Assembly (NCBI RefSeq): GCF_963576675.1
Contig: NC_088911.1
Coordinates: forward strand, 75,483,256 to 75,547,255
Origin: Euphorbia lathyris
Lineage: Eukaryota; Streptophyta; Magnoliopsida; Malpighiales; Euphorbiaceae
Direction: 5' to 3'
DNA: 64,000 nt
Shown here: one piece after another, positions 45,695 to 55,450 of the stretch
How positions within the stretch are numbered: the stretch's first letter is position 1
Layout: each line of letters begins with the position of its first letter
Notes under the pieces: generated by a model
Told to the model about the DNA's origin: nothing
Database searches by the model: none
The model's input: only the letters and a program-made list of their open reading frames with translations
Position numbers and translations under genes: made by a program

Positions 45695-47897
45695 CTAATG
45701 AGGAGGAAAATCCCAGAAGTCCTCAAAGTCCCTCAGATGAGAAGCCCGCTCCACAGATAAGGCCTCCTCGGCAACCCGACGACCCTCCTCGGTGGCAAGG
45801 CGCCCCGCGGTCTCCACTCGCGTCCTCTCCTCTGCAGCAAGACGCCCCTTGGTCTCCACTCGCATCATCCCCGACCAATGAGCATTTCTCTCTCGATAGA
45901 CTTGCCCGACTCTAGCATCGGCATCCCGCTGCGACTCACTGAGCCGCTGCTCATTGGCATGAAGATCGCTCTGCAAATAAAAAAAAGAAGAAGAAGAAAA
46001 AATATATCATACATACACAGGTGCATCACACGCATACATTTCACTACACTAATACAGAATAAGAATACTCACCAGGTGGCCGGCGCAGCGTAGAGTGAGC
46101 TGCTCTCTGAAATAACCGGACAATCCCATATAATCAGTACACGTCTCCCTCGAAGTATGGAGGGCATCAGGGGGATCGAACGGCATCCTCGAGGTAAAAA
46201 CCGAATGGGATGTCTCGATGCCGGAGTAGGCCACACCCGCCTCACCGTAATGAATCACTGGAAAATCTCTCCCTGGGATCGGGAAGGGTGTGCCGAGGCG
46301 AAGCCGCTCGGGTTGAGCAACACCGGAGGACTCGCCTGCATAATAGGAAGGCTCGCTCGCAGAAGTCCGGGTACGAGCACTATCGAAAAAGTCAGATGTC
46401 CGAGCGCTCCTCAAGGAACCCTCCTGCATGTAAAGACACAATAAACATCCCTAACCACCTCGTAAATAAAGAATAAAAAAGTCAAGCACTCACCGGGATC
46501 TCCTCACGACCAAAAACCGCAGCAACAGCCTCCGCTAAGAACACGTCCGCCCTGGGATCCACGTCCATCGCAACCTCAGGAGGGTCCGCCGGAGTCAATA
46601 ACGTCGATAAATAACGGGCGCAACCCCCTGCATGGTCCCACACATCTCGAGGGGCAAATCGGCTAGTCAAATCGCGATGAATGTCCGACAAGAGCATGGT
46701 CCTCACCGCAAACATGGATGCAGGAATCTCGCCAGGTGTCCAATGCGAGGCGCTAACCCCGGTGATGCCCCGGTAGCCCAAGTACCATGCCAGCGCATAT
46801 GGACCTGTAAGTACGCACTGCTGCCTCTGGATGCGGGTAACGTAAGCGTAATCGGGACCAAAGTCGAGGTCGTCCCATCTAAATCGAATCTGAAAAAAAA
46901 GAGAAAAGAGAAGAGTCAGGTGTGATCGAACGAAAATCGAGAATAGTTAGAAGGTATTCACCTGTCCTAAGGTCCGCGAGTCGATCCATGCTAGGAATCG
47001 CGCCACTGTCCGCCCCTCCTTGGCCTCCAAATCAAAATCACTCCACCGCGCCATGAGTGGAAGCCTAACCACGCGCGGCCGGCTCCTGCGGGTGCACGGA
47101 AGAATCCGCCTCTCGTAGGCCCAAACCTGCTCGTAGAAACGGATGTCAAAAGCAGAAATCACGAAAAGAATAAGGAGACAAGCCAATGAAAGGCGACGTA
47201 CCAGGAGGGCAAAGGTATAACCACCGAAATCCTTGCGCTTCCGGCAAGTCAAATCCAGGAACTTGTACAGAAAAGCCAAGCCGGCTCCTGCCCAATCATA
47301 AGACGACACCGCATCCAAATCACGGAAGGCCTGGATAAGACCCGCATGTATCGTCCCGCTCTTAGTGCGGAAGATCGTCTCGCCCAAGGCATATAGAAGA
47401 AAGCTGCGAACGGCCTGATCCGTGTCGTCTCGGCCGTAGAAGTCCCTGCGACTCAGTAATCCGTAGGTAGTAATAAACTTCACCGGGGTGGACTTGACAC
47501 CCGTATAGACTCCTGGTCCAATCAGAGCAGCTAACTCGGCACGGTCAACCCGGGGACGCACCATGTCAAAGAAGAGGGGAACCGGGATACCGCTACCCCG
47601 CAATCTGGTCAGCAAGGAGAAGTCGCGGGGTGAGATCGTCATCTCCCCGAACGAGAAGTGGAAAGTATGGGTCGAGTCTACCCATCTCTCACATAAGGCG
47701 CGAAGGCCGAACCTGTCGCACACTCCGTTGGCGCGAGGCAACGCCAGGATAAAAGGCTCGAAGCCCAACTCTCGTACCCGGGCTTTAGCCGCCGGGCTAA
47801 GCATGGCATACCAGATATGAATCTCCTCGGTGGTCCCGGAAATACCAATGACCTGGAAGGAACGGAACGGGTAAGGAAAAGGCCAAACTAAAGTCAT
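45695..47897 (-). CDS. Plant mobile domain (aminotransferase-like PMD) gene, antisense within element 3
   Basis: Five-exon model on the minus strand: 47897-47202, 47129-46962, 46890-46494, 46423-46073, 45970-45695 (TAG). All introns (72, 71, 70 and 102 bases) have GT/AG ends (GTACGT, GTGAAT, GTGAGT, GTGAGT). The protein has the PMD hallmarks: ALCERWVDSTHTFHFSFGEM followed by T.SPRDFSLLTRLRGSGIPV, and across intron 1 FALL joined to QVWAYERR. The last two exons encode a Ser/Arg linker and a Glu/Arg-rich coiled coil. PMDs occur in host MAIN/MAIL proteins and in plant transposons; the activity is unknown. Only 51 bases separate the ATG from LTR4, so an antisense LTR promoter would be needed. One extra A in 46860-46863 breaks the frame early in exon 3. 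Host gene capture is possible; lineage-specific passenger ORF more likely. Confidence 0.72.
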
Positions 47898-48295
47898 TAC
47901 TCCTCGAGAACCTCGTGTCTATGCCTACGTCTAATAAAGATTTGTTAATGTAGACACCGAGTCGGAGGACCTGTGACGAAAACCTGTAAACAAGACGGTC
48001 GAAGCGGTTGATTCCGGAAGTTTTAAAACAAAAATATATAATAAGAAAAGAAAAGTTAATGTGAGTCGCGATCGTCAAGTGGACGGCTCGCGAGTGCTCA
48101 GCGACGTGGCGCGAGCGCCTAGCGGCAGCCGACGCGTGTCCGACGATAGTTGGACGCACGTCCGGCAGCGCGGGGCGCATGCTCGACGTCCGTTGGGTGC
48201 GCACGCCCGGCAGTGCGGAGCGCGCGCTAGACGACCGTGGGGCGCACGCGCCCGACAGCGCGTGACGCACGCCCGATGGCCGCTGGGCGAACGCG

Positions 48296-48556
48296 CCCGG
48301 CAGCCGCTGGGCGAGCGCCCAGCAACGTTGGGCGGACGCCCAACCACCGTTGGGCGAACGCCCAACGTCAGTTGGGCGCGCACGCCCAACGTCAGTTGGG
48401 CGCGCACGCCCAACGCTGGTTGGGCGCGCGCCCAACTGAAGTTGGGCGTACGCCCAACAATAGTTGGGCGTTCGCCCAACCATGTTGGGCGTTCGCCCAA
48501 TTAGGTTGGGCGTTCGCCCAACCGGCTTTGGGCGACGCCCAATTTTCTTCGGGCGT
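48296..48556 (+). repeat. Array of about eleven 18-20 bp palindromes in LTR4 U3
   Basis: Units GTTGGGCG-NN-CGCCCAAC with changing centres (GA, AA, CGCA, CG, TA, TT), spaced 5-8 bases apart. Centre and spacer vary; arms are almost constant. Confidence 0.88.
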
Positions 48557-48570
48557 CGCTCAAAGTTTCC

Positions 48571-48604
48571 GGGGATCCGTTGCTTATATAAGGCACAGAT
48601 CCCC
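48571..48604 (+). promoter_or_regulatory. LTR4 TATA box inside an inverted repeat
   Basis: TTATATAA at 48584-48591. The outer arms, GGGGATCCGTTGC and its near-complement GGCACAGATCCCC, pair with about three mismatches. Confidence 0.75.
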
Positions 48605-49996
48605 ATGCATTTGAGGAGGGGGGATTTTTGGAGACTTTCTCACTCTAGACATTTTTAGAGAGAGAAAGTGATTTTTTTTGAGAAAAATATTTTTTTCTCA
48701 AAAAGTCCGAATTTCCCAAAAGTTAAATTTTTACTAAAAAAGACGAAAAACACAAAAAACCCGGAAAATCGCGATTTGTGGAATCAACCGACTTCGACCG
48801 TCAATACCGAACTTGAGGTATTATCCGAGGACTAGACTTGTTTTATTTTATTTAATTTATTTCCTTTATTTATTTATTTTTCATGTTATAGTTTTATTTA
48901 TTTAGTTGTTTATTTATTTGTCACGTTTTATTTAATTTCCCGTATTTATTTATTTTTATCCCGTGTTAAATAAAAATTCGGTTTTGTTTTAAAATAAAAA
49001 ACCTCGTTTTGATATCCCAATATGAACCGTGATCCGATTAAAAGGTAGTTCGGGTATTAAAAAACGTTGTAATTATAAGTTTAAAAAAAGATATTTCCAA
49101 ATAACGTTTTAAAATAAAAACGTCGTTTTAGGAAACTCCGTTATAGACTATGATCCATTTTTGATAGTTCGGAGATCCAAAACGATCGAATTAGACTTAA
49201 TTTAAAGCTTTTGAACGAATCTGGAAAGTTTTGGACTGCTGCTGTAATTCTCCCTTTTCTGTCACTAATAGCCGATTGGCGACGGATTTTCCGTCGGTAA
49301 TCTGCTGGAAAGCGAAAATTCATCTTTTTAGCCCATTTTCTCCACCTTTTGGTATTTGATTCTTATATATATATAAGTATGTAATTATATAATATGATTA
49401 TAAAAATTATTTTTGGGGTCATATAACTATTAATTATCTATTATGTAGTTATTTACTCCATATTTGAAATTTAATTTGTTTTGATTCATTATTTGTACAT
49501 ATATATATATATTTTTGGGTTATCAAAATGTGGGGTTTAGCTATTATTTGGGGAGGGGTTTTTTATATACTTATTATATCAATTTTTTGCACTTATGGTC
49601 TTCCATTACTTTTACATAGTTTTAGTTAGGATGAAAATGTATTATATTTTGTATTCTTTTTCATTTTCTTTATTATATCATATAGTATTTCTCACTTATT
49701 TTTATATATAAATATATCCTTATTTTTAGAAAAAATCATATATATGTATGTATTTCTATTTTATTTTTGGTATACATGTATATATTTCAAATGGGTTTTA
49801 CTTGGTGAGTTTTGGTTTAATTGGTTCATTGGTGTAATTATGTGTGAATAAAGAGTTGATTGAGTGAAAAAGGGAAAATAAAATCACAAAAAGAGACTTT
49901 AATTTGTTTATTTAAACTTAAGTTTTCTAGATATTCTTAAAGTGTAAATAACGTTTTCTTGACCTTTTTAAACTATTTCCAAAATATCACGTGTTG

Positions 49997-50260
49997 AAAC
50001 CTTAATCCGTTCCAACGACGGATTAGGCGAACCTTGTAATTAAAATCGTTTTTATCGTAAATAATAAAGTTTTGAATCGTTTTCTTAAATGATTTGTACA
50101 AAATAAATTGACTTGTATGCCTAACCACGTTTTTGGGTTAAAATTCTTTATTCCACGTCTTCAAACGCTCGAGTCGTTCCAACGGCGATTCGAGTAGATG
50201 TCATGTAAATCAACGGGGTTTTGAAACATACCTAAATCGTTCCAACGACGATTAAGGTAC
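49997..50260 (+). other. Three stem-loops with constant loop TTCCAACG in LTR4
   Basis: CTTAATCCG/CGGATTAGG (one wobble), CTCGAGTCG/CGATTCGAG (one wobble) and CCTAAATCG/CGATTAAGG, each with a TTCCAACG-type loop. Confidence 0.7.
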
Positions 50261-50838
50261 GAACCATGTAAATAAACTCGTTTTCGGAGAGTGAGTTTCG
50301 TGTAGGGTTAACATGTGAATCGAAGCATAAGACACACTGTAAAATAAATCAATTCTTCCTTCTCCCCTTCTCTTTTTTATATATATTTGGCATCAATGTA
50401 AATGGGTGATTCTTTACCAAAGTGGCTTTCAATAATATATGCTCAAAACGGTTTTCAAAACGAGAAAGAAAAGGTTTCAAATGAATTTTAAACTTAAAGA
50501 AATATGCGATTAGTCCGTTATCGCCTAACACGCTGAGTAGGAGGCCGGTGGTTCATAACCGAGCGATATCGGGGTGCCTAGTAGCCTTTCTCCGGAAAGG
50601 AGCTAGCCTTCTCGGCTCGTACCTAAGTTTCCCGAACCCTCACCGGTCTCCCGAAAGGGATCGGTGTTCATTTTCCCATTCGTGGGTGGCGACTCTTCCA
50701 TACTCCGAGCTCCGATCCTGCCGAGCAGCTTGATTCCACGATTGGTTGCTTTCGGCGCCAATCACCGCTTACGTCGCCATGAGGTGTCCACCCCCCGGTC
50801 CGCCCGGGAGATTAGGCCGCGGCACCTCGTCTAACAAG

Positions 50839-50856
50839 TGGCGACTCTGCTGGGGA
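50839..50856 (+). promoter_or_regulatory. Primer binding site after LTR4
   Basis: TGGCGACTCTGCTGGGGA two bases after the LTR end, showing that LTR4 also serves as the 5' LTR of a further unit. Confidence 0.8.
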
Positions 50857-52029
50857 AGCGAGAAATTTGATTCCGGAAGGAGTGTATTAAGCCCTTAACG
50901 GGGACGGATCGTATTATTTCTTTTTGTATGCATTCATAAGCATTATTGCAAACCTTTTGGGTAATTTCCGCGAAACCTCTAGCGAGAGTCCATTCGTCGC
51001 TCGAAAGAGGCTAGTGTAAGTTCCCCCTTACAGTAAGGCGCCAAAGGGTCCCCATCCATTCGTTAGGGGCGAATTTGTGCGGTCCTGTGAGGTCCCGCGA
51101 TCAGCCGTGTCAGCATATAGTAGCCTTAGAAGTTGCCATAGGATTACCCGTTACTATTTTTGATGTGATAAATGAATCAGTTCGTGTTTTCAAATTGCCA
51201 TGATACGTGTCTAATCCTAAAATATGTAAAGAAAATGAAACGATACGTTAATATATACTCTTAAACCGATATACAAACTACCCCAAAACGTCGAAACGAT
51301 TCGAACTAAAGACGACTTAGTCATCTTGTATAAATGAACTTGTGCGACCCGCCTGGTCCCTTTCCGTGTCCCGAAGAAGGCACATGTTCAGGAAATGCGC
51401 TATGACGTAAGCACGTATTAGTATGAATTGGTTTGGTGTTAAGGATAGTTATATCTCGATTCAAAAGACTATATTAACAGTAGCCGTTATTCACATTTTT
51501 TAAATACGTTGGGATGAAACGAGATTATGACGAAACGAAAACAAAGAACATTTCTGTTTCGAATGACCCCGTTGTAACGTAAAGAGTTTCACAAACGTGG
51601 CCCGTCCCTTCTGAATAAAAGACGAACTCTTACGTTATGCCTTGTGTCGTTCTTGAGAAAGAAAAGGTTTCAAATGAATTTTAAACTTAAAGAAATATGC
51701 GATTAGTCCGTTATCGCCTAACATGCTGAGTAGGAGGCCGGTGGTTCATAATCGGGCGATGTCGGGGTGCCTAGTAGCCTTTCTCCGAAAAGGAGCTAGC
51801 CTTCTCGGCTCGTACCTAAGTTTCCCGAACCCTCACCGGTCTCCCGCAAGGGATCAGTGTTCATTTTCCCATTCGTGGGTGGCGACTCTTCCATACTCCG
51901 AGCTCCGGTCCTGCCGAGCAGCTTGATTCCACGATTGGTTGCTTTCGGCGCCAATCACCGCTTACGTTGCCATGAGGTGTCCACCCCCCGGTCCGCCCGG
52001 GAGATTAGGCCGCAACACCTCATCTAACA
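50857..52029 (+). mobile_element. Element 4 stub: partial leader joined to partial LTR
   Basis: 50857-51654 is leader sequence collinear with the start of the element 3 leader. At 51655-51660 (GAGAAA) it switches to the last 375 bases of an LTR (to 52029), identical in layout to 50465-50836. GAGAAA is present at both parental points, so this is a microhomology deletion that removed gag, pol and most of the 3' LTR. The sequence after 52029 is unrelated. Confidence 0.85.
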
Positions 52030-52635
52030 GTTAACCTGGTTATTCTTTCGGTTATGTTTAAACCTAGAAATTCCTATCAGTTAGGATCGTTACTTTGTGA
52101 GATTTCATTCGTAGGATCATTTGTATAGAATTTGATTGATTCATTATTCTTTGATGTTCCGTTCTCCTGCGTGTTTGCAAGGAGGTTAGTCCAATTCTGG
52201 TTTGGGTTAAAAGCATTTAATCTAGTCGTTTATTTTTTACTATTCACGTGCACTATTCACGTTTGTACTATTCACGTGCACTATTCACGGTTTTACTATT
52301 CACGTGCACTATTCACGTTTACACTATTCACGTTTTTCCTTGCGGTTAGCATGCATCATTCATTTTTTCACTATTCACGTGCACTATTCACTATTCACGT
52401 GCACTATTCACGTTTTACGGTTGGCATGCATTGTTCGTATTCTTACTATTCACATGCATATAGTCCCCATTCTTTCGAACAATAAATAAAACATTGTTCA
52501 CGTGCATAGAAATTCGCGTTTGCTAACTAAAGGTCTTCTAAACGGCTTAGAGGTTAGCATGCAAATGATGTTCAAAATAGGGCTACTAAAGCCTAGAAGT
52601 CTGGTCAAAGGTTAAAAGAGTAAAAGGGTACTTAC
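52030..52635. repeat. CACGTG / CTATTCACG short tandem repeats
   Basis: Between about 52239 and 52455 the words CTATTCACG and CACGTGCA recur with irregular spacing, including five CACGTG palindromes (52245, 52273, about 52301, 52376 and 52396). No coding signal; the open frames here are repeat artefacts. The rest of the stretch shows nothing recognised. Confidence 0.7.
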
Positions 52636-52752
52636 TGGATTAATGTTGGTCCGACTCAGATGAGAAGCAGGATGCTGAAAGGGGACCACTCTAGTCAGGT
52701 TCTCGAAACCCGCATCCATACCCTTCGTGCCATCGTATTTATCCGAACCCAT
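52636..52752 (-). CDS. Candidate first coding exon, gene not recognised
   Basis: Minus-strand ATG at 52752-52750 opens a 39-codon exon (MGSDKYDGTKGMDAGFENLT start) ending at a good donor, CCA|GTAAGT (intron begins 52635). Upstream lie a CT repeat (minus strand of the (GA)n at 52779-52803), typical of plant 5' UTRs, and a TATA box, CTATATAAGG, at 52843-52834, about 82 bases before the ATG. I could not find a second exon before the retroelement array ends at 52029, about 600 bases downstream, so the gene may be truncated by it or have a longer intron. No family recognised. It could also be chance or part of an unrecognised element. Confidence 0.35.
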
Positions 52753-52833
52753 CACAAGAATGCTCAAAGTTAGAAGCTAGAGAGAGAGAGAGAGAAGAGA
52801 GAGAAGGTGTGGGGTTGAAATGAAACCCCACCA

Positions 52834-52843
52834 CCTTATATAG
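52834..52843 (-). promoter_or_regulatory. Candidate TATA box for the exon at 52636-52752
   Basis: CTATATAAGG on the minus strand, followed 30-55 bases later by a CT-rich repeat. Confidence 0.4.
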
Positions 52844-52852
52844 AAGAAAGGA

Positions 52853-53190
52853 ATGGCATTCCCGTAAATAGCGAAAAAGGTACAACGTGACATAAAGGTA
52901 AAAAGTAAATAATTAATTACCAGGTGCACAGACCTCCGATTTGCAGTCCGTTTCAGCCTGCATTTCTGCCAGGAGGTGACCAATACCCCAAGAATATGAC
53001 TCTAGACGACAGTCAAAATTTTACAGAACAGTGGCACCAGTCAAAATACAGACAACAGTCAACAGAAAAATAATTCTTAGTCTGAAGTGTTCTAGACGAA
53101 AAGATAAGGACGTTCCTATCAAACAACTCAAATACCCGAGACAATAGCTCCAGTGAAAATACAGACGACAGTGTTTTAGAATTCAGAATT
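52853..53190. other. Non-coding stretch upstream of the candidate exon
   Basis: No gene or repeat structure recognised apart from recurring ACAGTCAAAATA / ACAGACGACAGT words (52980-53170). Confidence 0.4.
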
Positions 53191-53208
53191 GCTAGAAAGA
53201 ACCTTTTT

Positions 53209-53325
53209 GCTTTTGAGCCATCTTACCTACGGTCCACGACCGGGGTTGCTTTTGAGCCGTCTTACCTACGGTCCACGGCCGGGGTTGCTTTTGAGCCATC
53301 TTACCTACGGTCCACGACCGAGGTT
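53209..53325 (+). repeat. Three 39-bp tandem repeats
   Basis: Three near-identical units beginning TTGCTTTTGAGCC and containing CTTACCTACGGTCCACG. 39 bases is 13 codons, so an open frame passes through and joins the LINE ORF1 frame. This is probably an accident of length. Confidence 0.85.
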
Positions 53326-53329
53326 GCAG

Positions 53330-53650
53330 ATTGTCAACTTTATAGGAACTTTTCTTGAATATGATGTAACGAATACCGTCAGACCTTATATACAGTATAT
53401 GGGAATCAAAGTGCGGGTTGATGTGAGAAAGTCGCTCAAGCGATATAAGAAGATTAAAAGAATGCAGGAAGATTGGTCCTTAATCAAATTTAAGTATGAG
53501 CGACTTGGGATATTTTGCTATCTTTGCAGGCTTTTGGATAGATTTTGTAGCAGGCTTTTTAAGACACAGACAAGTGAACTGGCGAAGGAGTGGGGAGAGT
53601 GGCTCAAAGCTCCTATTCAGAGAGGTGGAGGTCAATGGGGGTCACGATAG
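53330..53650 (+). pseudogene. LINE ORF1 C-terminal fragment
   Basis: The frame reads GTFLEYDVTNTVRPYIQYM ... VRVDVRKSLKRYKKIKR ... FKYERLGIFCYLC, which fits the plant LINE ORF1 nucleic-acid-binding protein (DUF4283 type) leading into a CCHC knuckle. The knuckle itself looks shortened (CYLCRLLDRFC instead of a CX2CX4HX4C spacing). The N-terminal two thirds are missing. Confidence 0.75.
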
Positions 53651-54157
53651 CTACAGGACCTAGGGGACAGCAGTAATGGGGGGGGGGGGAACCCTATGGT
53701 GTTTTGTCAAAATCTAACGTCAGGATTGTAAACAAGGGGTGGGGTAACAGTCTAAGTGCAGCGCTTGGGCAAGGAGAATTGATAATCAATAAAATTTAAA
53801 CCCAAATGTCAATAGGACACAAAATACACCGGGTACAACTAAGAGCACGACACAGACACTAGTCAAAGAAGAAGAGAAGGGTAGAACAAAGACAACACAG
53901 TGGAGTGAGGAGGGGGACGTTAGTATGGTAAGTGATAAAAACGAGGAGTTAGAGCTCCTAGAGGCAATGAAGAGGAGAAGGGAAGGGATTGAATGAAGTA
54001 AAGATATAAGCCAACAGGGAAGCTTCGTTAGGGAGAATAATATGGCAACAAGAGAAGGGGATTGAGTGCAGCAGGCAAGTTCTATTTCTATAACCGATAA
54101 GGATCTTCCTGGGACTAATGAAGCGACGAGGCTTGAAATCCAGGCCCGTCGAACACA
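53651..54157 (+). other. LINE ORF1-ORF2 interval
   Basis: About 500 bases, purine-rich on the plus strand, with a G-run (53677-53689). Probably decayed ORF1 tail; no clear frame. Confidence 0.45.
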
Positions 54158-55450
54158 ATGAGTTGCCTTAGTTGGAACTGTCGAGGGATAGGAAACCCTC
54201 GTGCAATTCGGGTTTTGGGAGAGCTGGCTTGGGCTTGTGATCCTGATATTATTTTCCTGATGAAGACTTTGACTGATGATAATCGAATGGAAGGGCTACG
54301 ACGTGTTTTACATTACGATAACTGTTTTGCTATGAGCAGTAGAGGAAAAAGTGGTGGACTCATTATGCTGTGGAGAAACAAGATATCCACATCAATTGTA
54401 GGGTACTTAGATCATCATATTGATCTCATAATTACCAATTTGACTGATGAAAATTAGAGGTTGATTGGTTTCCATGGGTTTGCAGATAGAAACATTCATC
54501 ACGAACCGTGGGAGCTTTTGCGGGTGATACATTCATCATCAAATCTAGCCTGGGTTGTGACGGGTGATTTCAGTTGCCTCCTATAGCAAGAGGAGAAGAT
54601 GGGAGGTGCATTGTTTCTTAATTATCTTATGCAGGACTTTGCTAGGGTTATTAGTGACTACAACTTATTTGAATTAAGGATGGATGGGAGTCCATTTACG
54701 TGGGAGAGGGGAAGAGGACTAGCAAGCTGAGTATGTTAGAAGCTAGATAGAGTCTTTGCAAGTGCGTGGTGGATTGATCATTTTGCACCCTATAAGCTAA
54801 TAAACACGATTGCATGCTATTCGGATCACTTTTTGATGGTCTTAGAATTAACAGAACATGCTGCAAAAAAAGGGAGAAGGTGGTTCCGCTACGAAGAAGC
54901 CTGGGAGATGGACGTTGGGTTCGATCACTTAGTGCGGTAGAGCTGGGCAAGAAATTTGAATCTGCCTTTGACAGTAAAACTGGACGCCTGCGCTAGCTCT
55001 ATGGATCAATGGAGCGCCAATTTCTAGAAAAAATTTAAGGGGCTGATTGCAAGGTTGAAGGGAGAAATGAAATGACTGAGGGATCAGGAGGATAGTCAAT
55101 CAGTCGAATAGTACATTAATCTTCAGAATCGACTTTAGGTCGTACTTGAGCAAGAGGTGGCCTTTTGGAAGCAACGGGTGAAAGCCTTCTGGCTCAAAGA
55201 TGGGGACCAGAACACTAAGTTCTTCCATGCATTCTTCAACATTAGGAAGAGGTAGAATATCATCGCAAGACTCATGGATGGGTTAGGTAACTAGATTTAT
55301 GATCTGCAGGCCCTTGGAGCGCATGTGTGTGAGTACTTTTGACATTTATTTGCACCGTCCCTTAGTGTTCGGTCAAATATTATTGAAGTGGTGACCCCTG
55401 TTGTTAATGAGGACATGGATAATGATCTGGTAAGGCCATTCACTTATAAA
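54158..55450 (+). pseudogene. LINE ORF2 N-terminal part: apurinic-type endonuclease
   Basis: ATG at 54158 begins MSCLSWNCRGIGNPRAIRVL, the classical start of the endonuclease/exonuclease/phosphatase domain. Glu/Lys (FLMKTLT, usually ETK) near 54260, a GDF motif near 54570, SPFTWERG near 54690 and YSDHF near 54820 mark the domain. The spacer AFWLKDGDQNTKFFHA (near 55190) precedes RT. Stops at 54455-54457, 54583-54585 and later show decay. The frame is lost after about 55430, at the position where RT should begin. Confidence 0.8.

Larger units (their letters stand above)
23559..47948 (+). mobile_element. Element 3: most complete Tat-like gypsy element, split by a nested insertion
   Basis: Between LTR3 and LTR4 lie PBS, leader, gag, protease, RT, two RNase H domains, integrase and an antisense plant-mobile-domain gene. 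A 12.3-kb nested insertion (31475-43824 with its target duplication) splits the second RNase H. Gag and protease carry several stops and one 1-base deletion; RT-RNase H (29941-31474) and integrase (43825-45233) are each open. No purine tract is visible directly before LTR4, so the far 3' end may have been altered. Confidence 0.85.
47949..50836 (+). repeat. LTR4 (2.89 kb), shared by element 3 and a deleted fourth unit
   Basis: Starts TGTAGACACCGAGTCGGAGG, ends TCTAACA, then AG and a PBS. It has the longest palindrome array (48296-48556), TATA in an inverted repeat (48571-48604), AGAGAGAGAAAG patch, AT-rich centre (49340-49800) and three stem-loops (about 49997-50260). It should be the 3' LTR of element 3, yet it is followed by a PBS and leader as a 5' LTR would be. 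Confidence 0.88.
53326..55450 (+). mobile_element. LINE (plant L1-type), 5' fragment
   Basis: Contains the end of ORF1, a linker, and ORF2 from the endonuclease to just before the RT core, at which point an unrelated sequence begins. Decayed by stops and frameshifts. The 3' part of a LINE in the same orientation is at 62571-63797. Confidence 0.8.

Noticed and set aside
52132..52489. Frame with repeated HYSR / TIHV residues
   Set aside because: Translation of the CTATTCACG repeat, not a protein.
53209..53325. 13-residue protein repeat fused to LINE ORF1
   Set aside because: The unit length happens to be a multiple of three; repeat is more simply non-coding 5' sequence.
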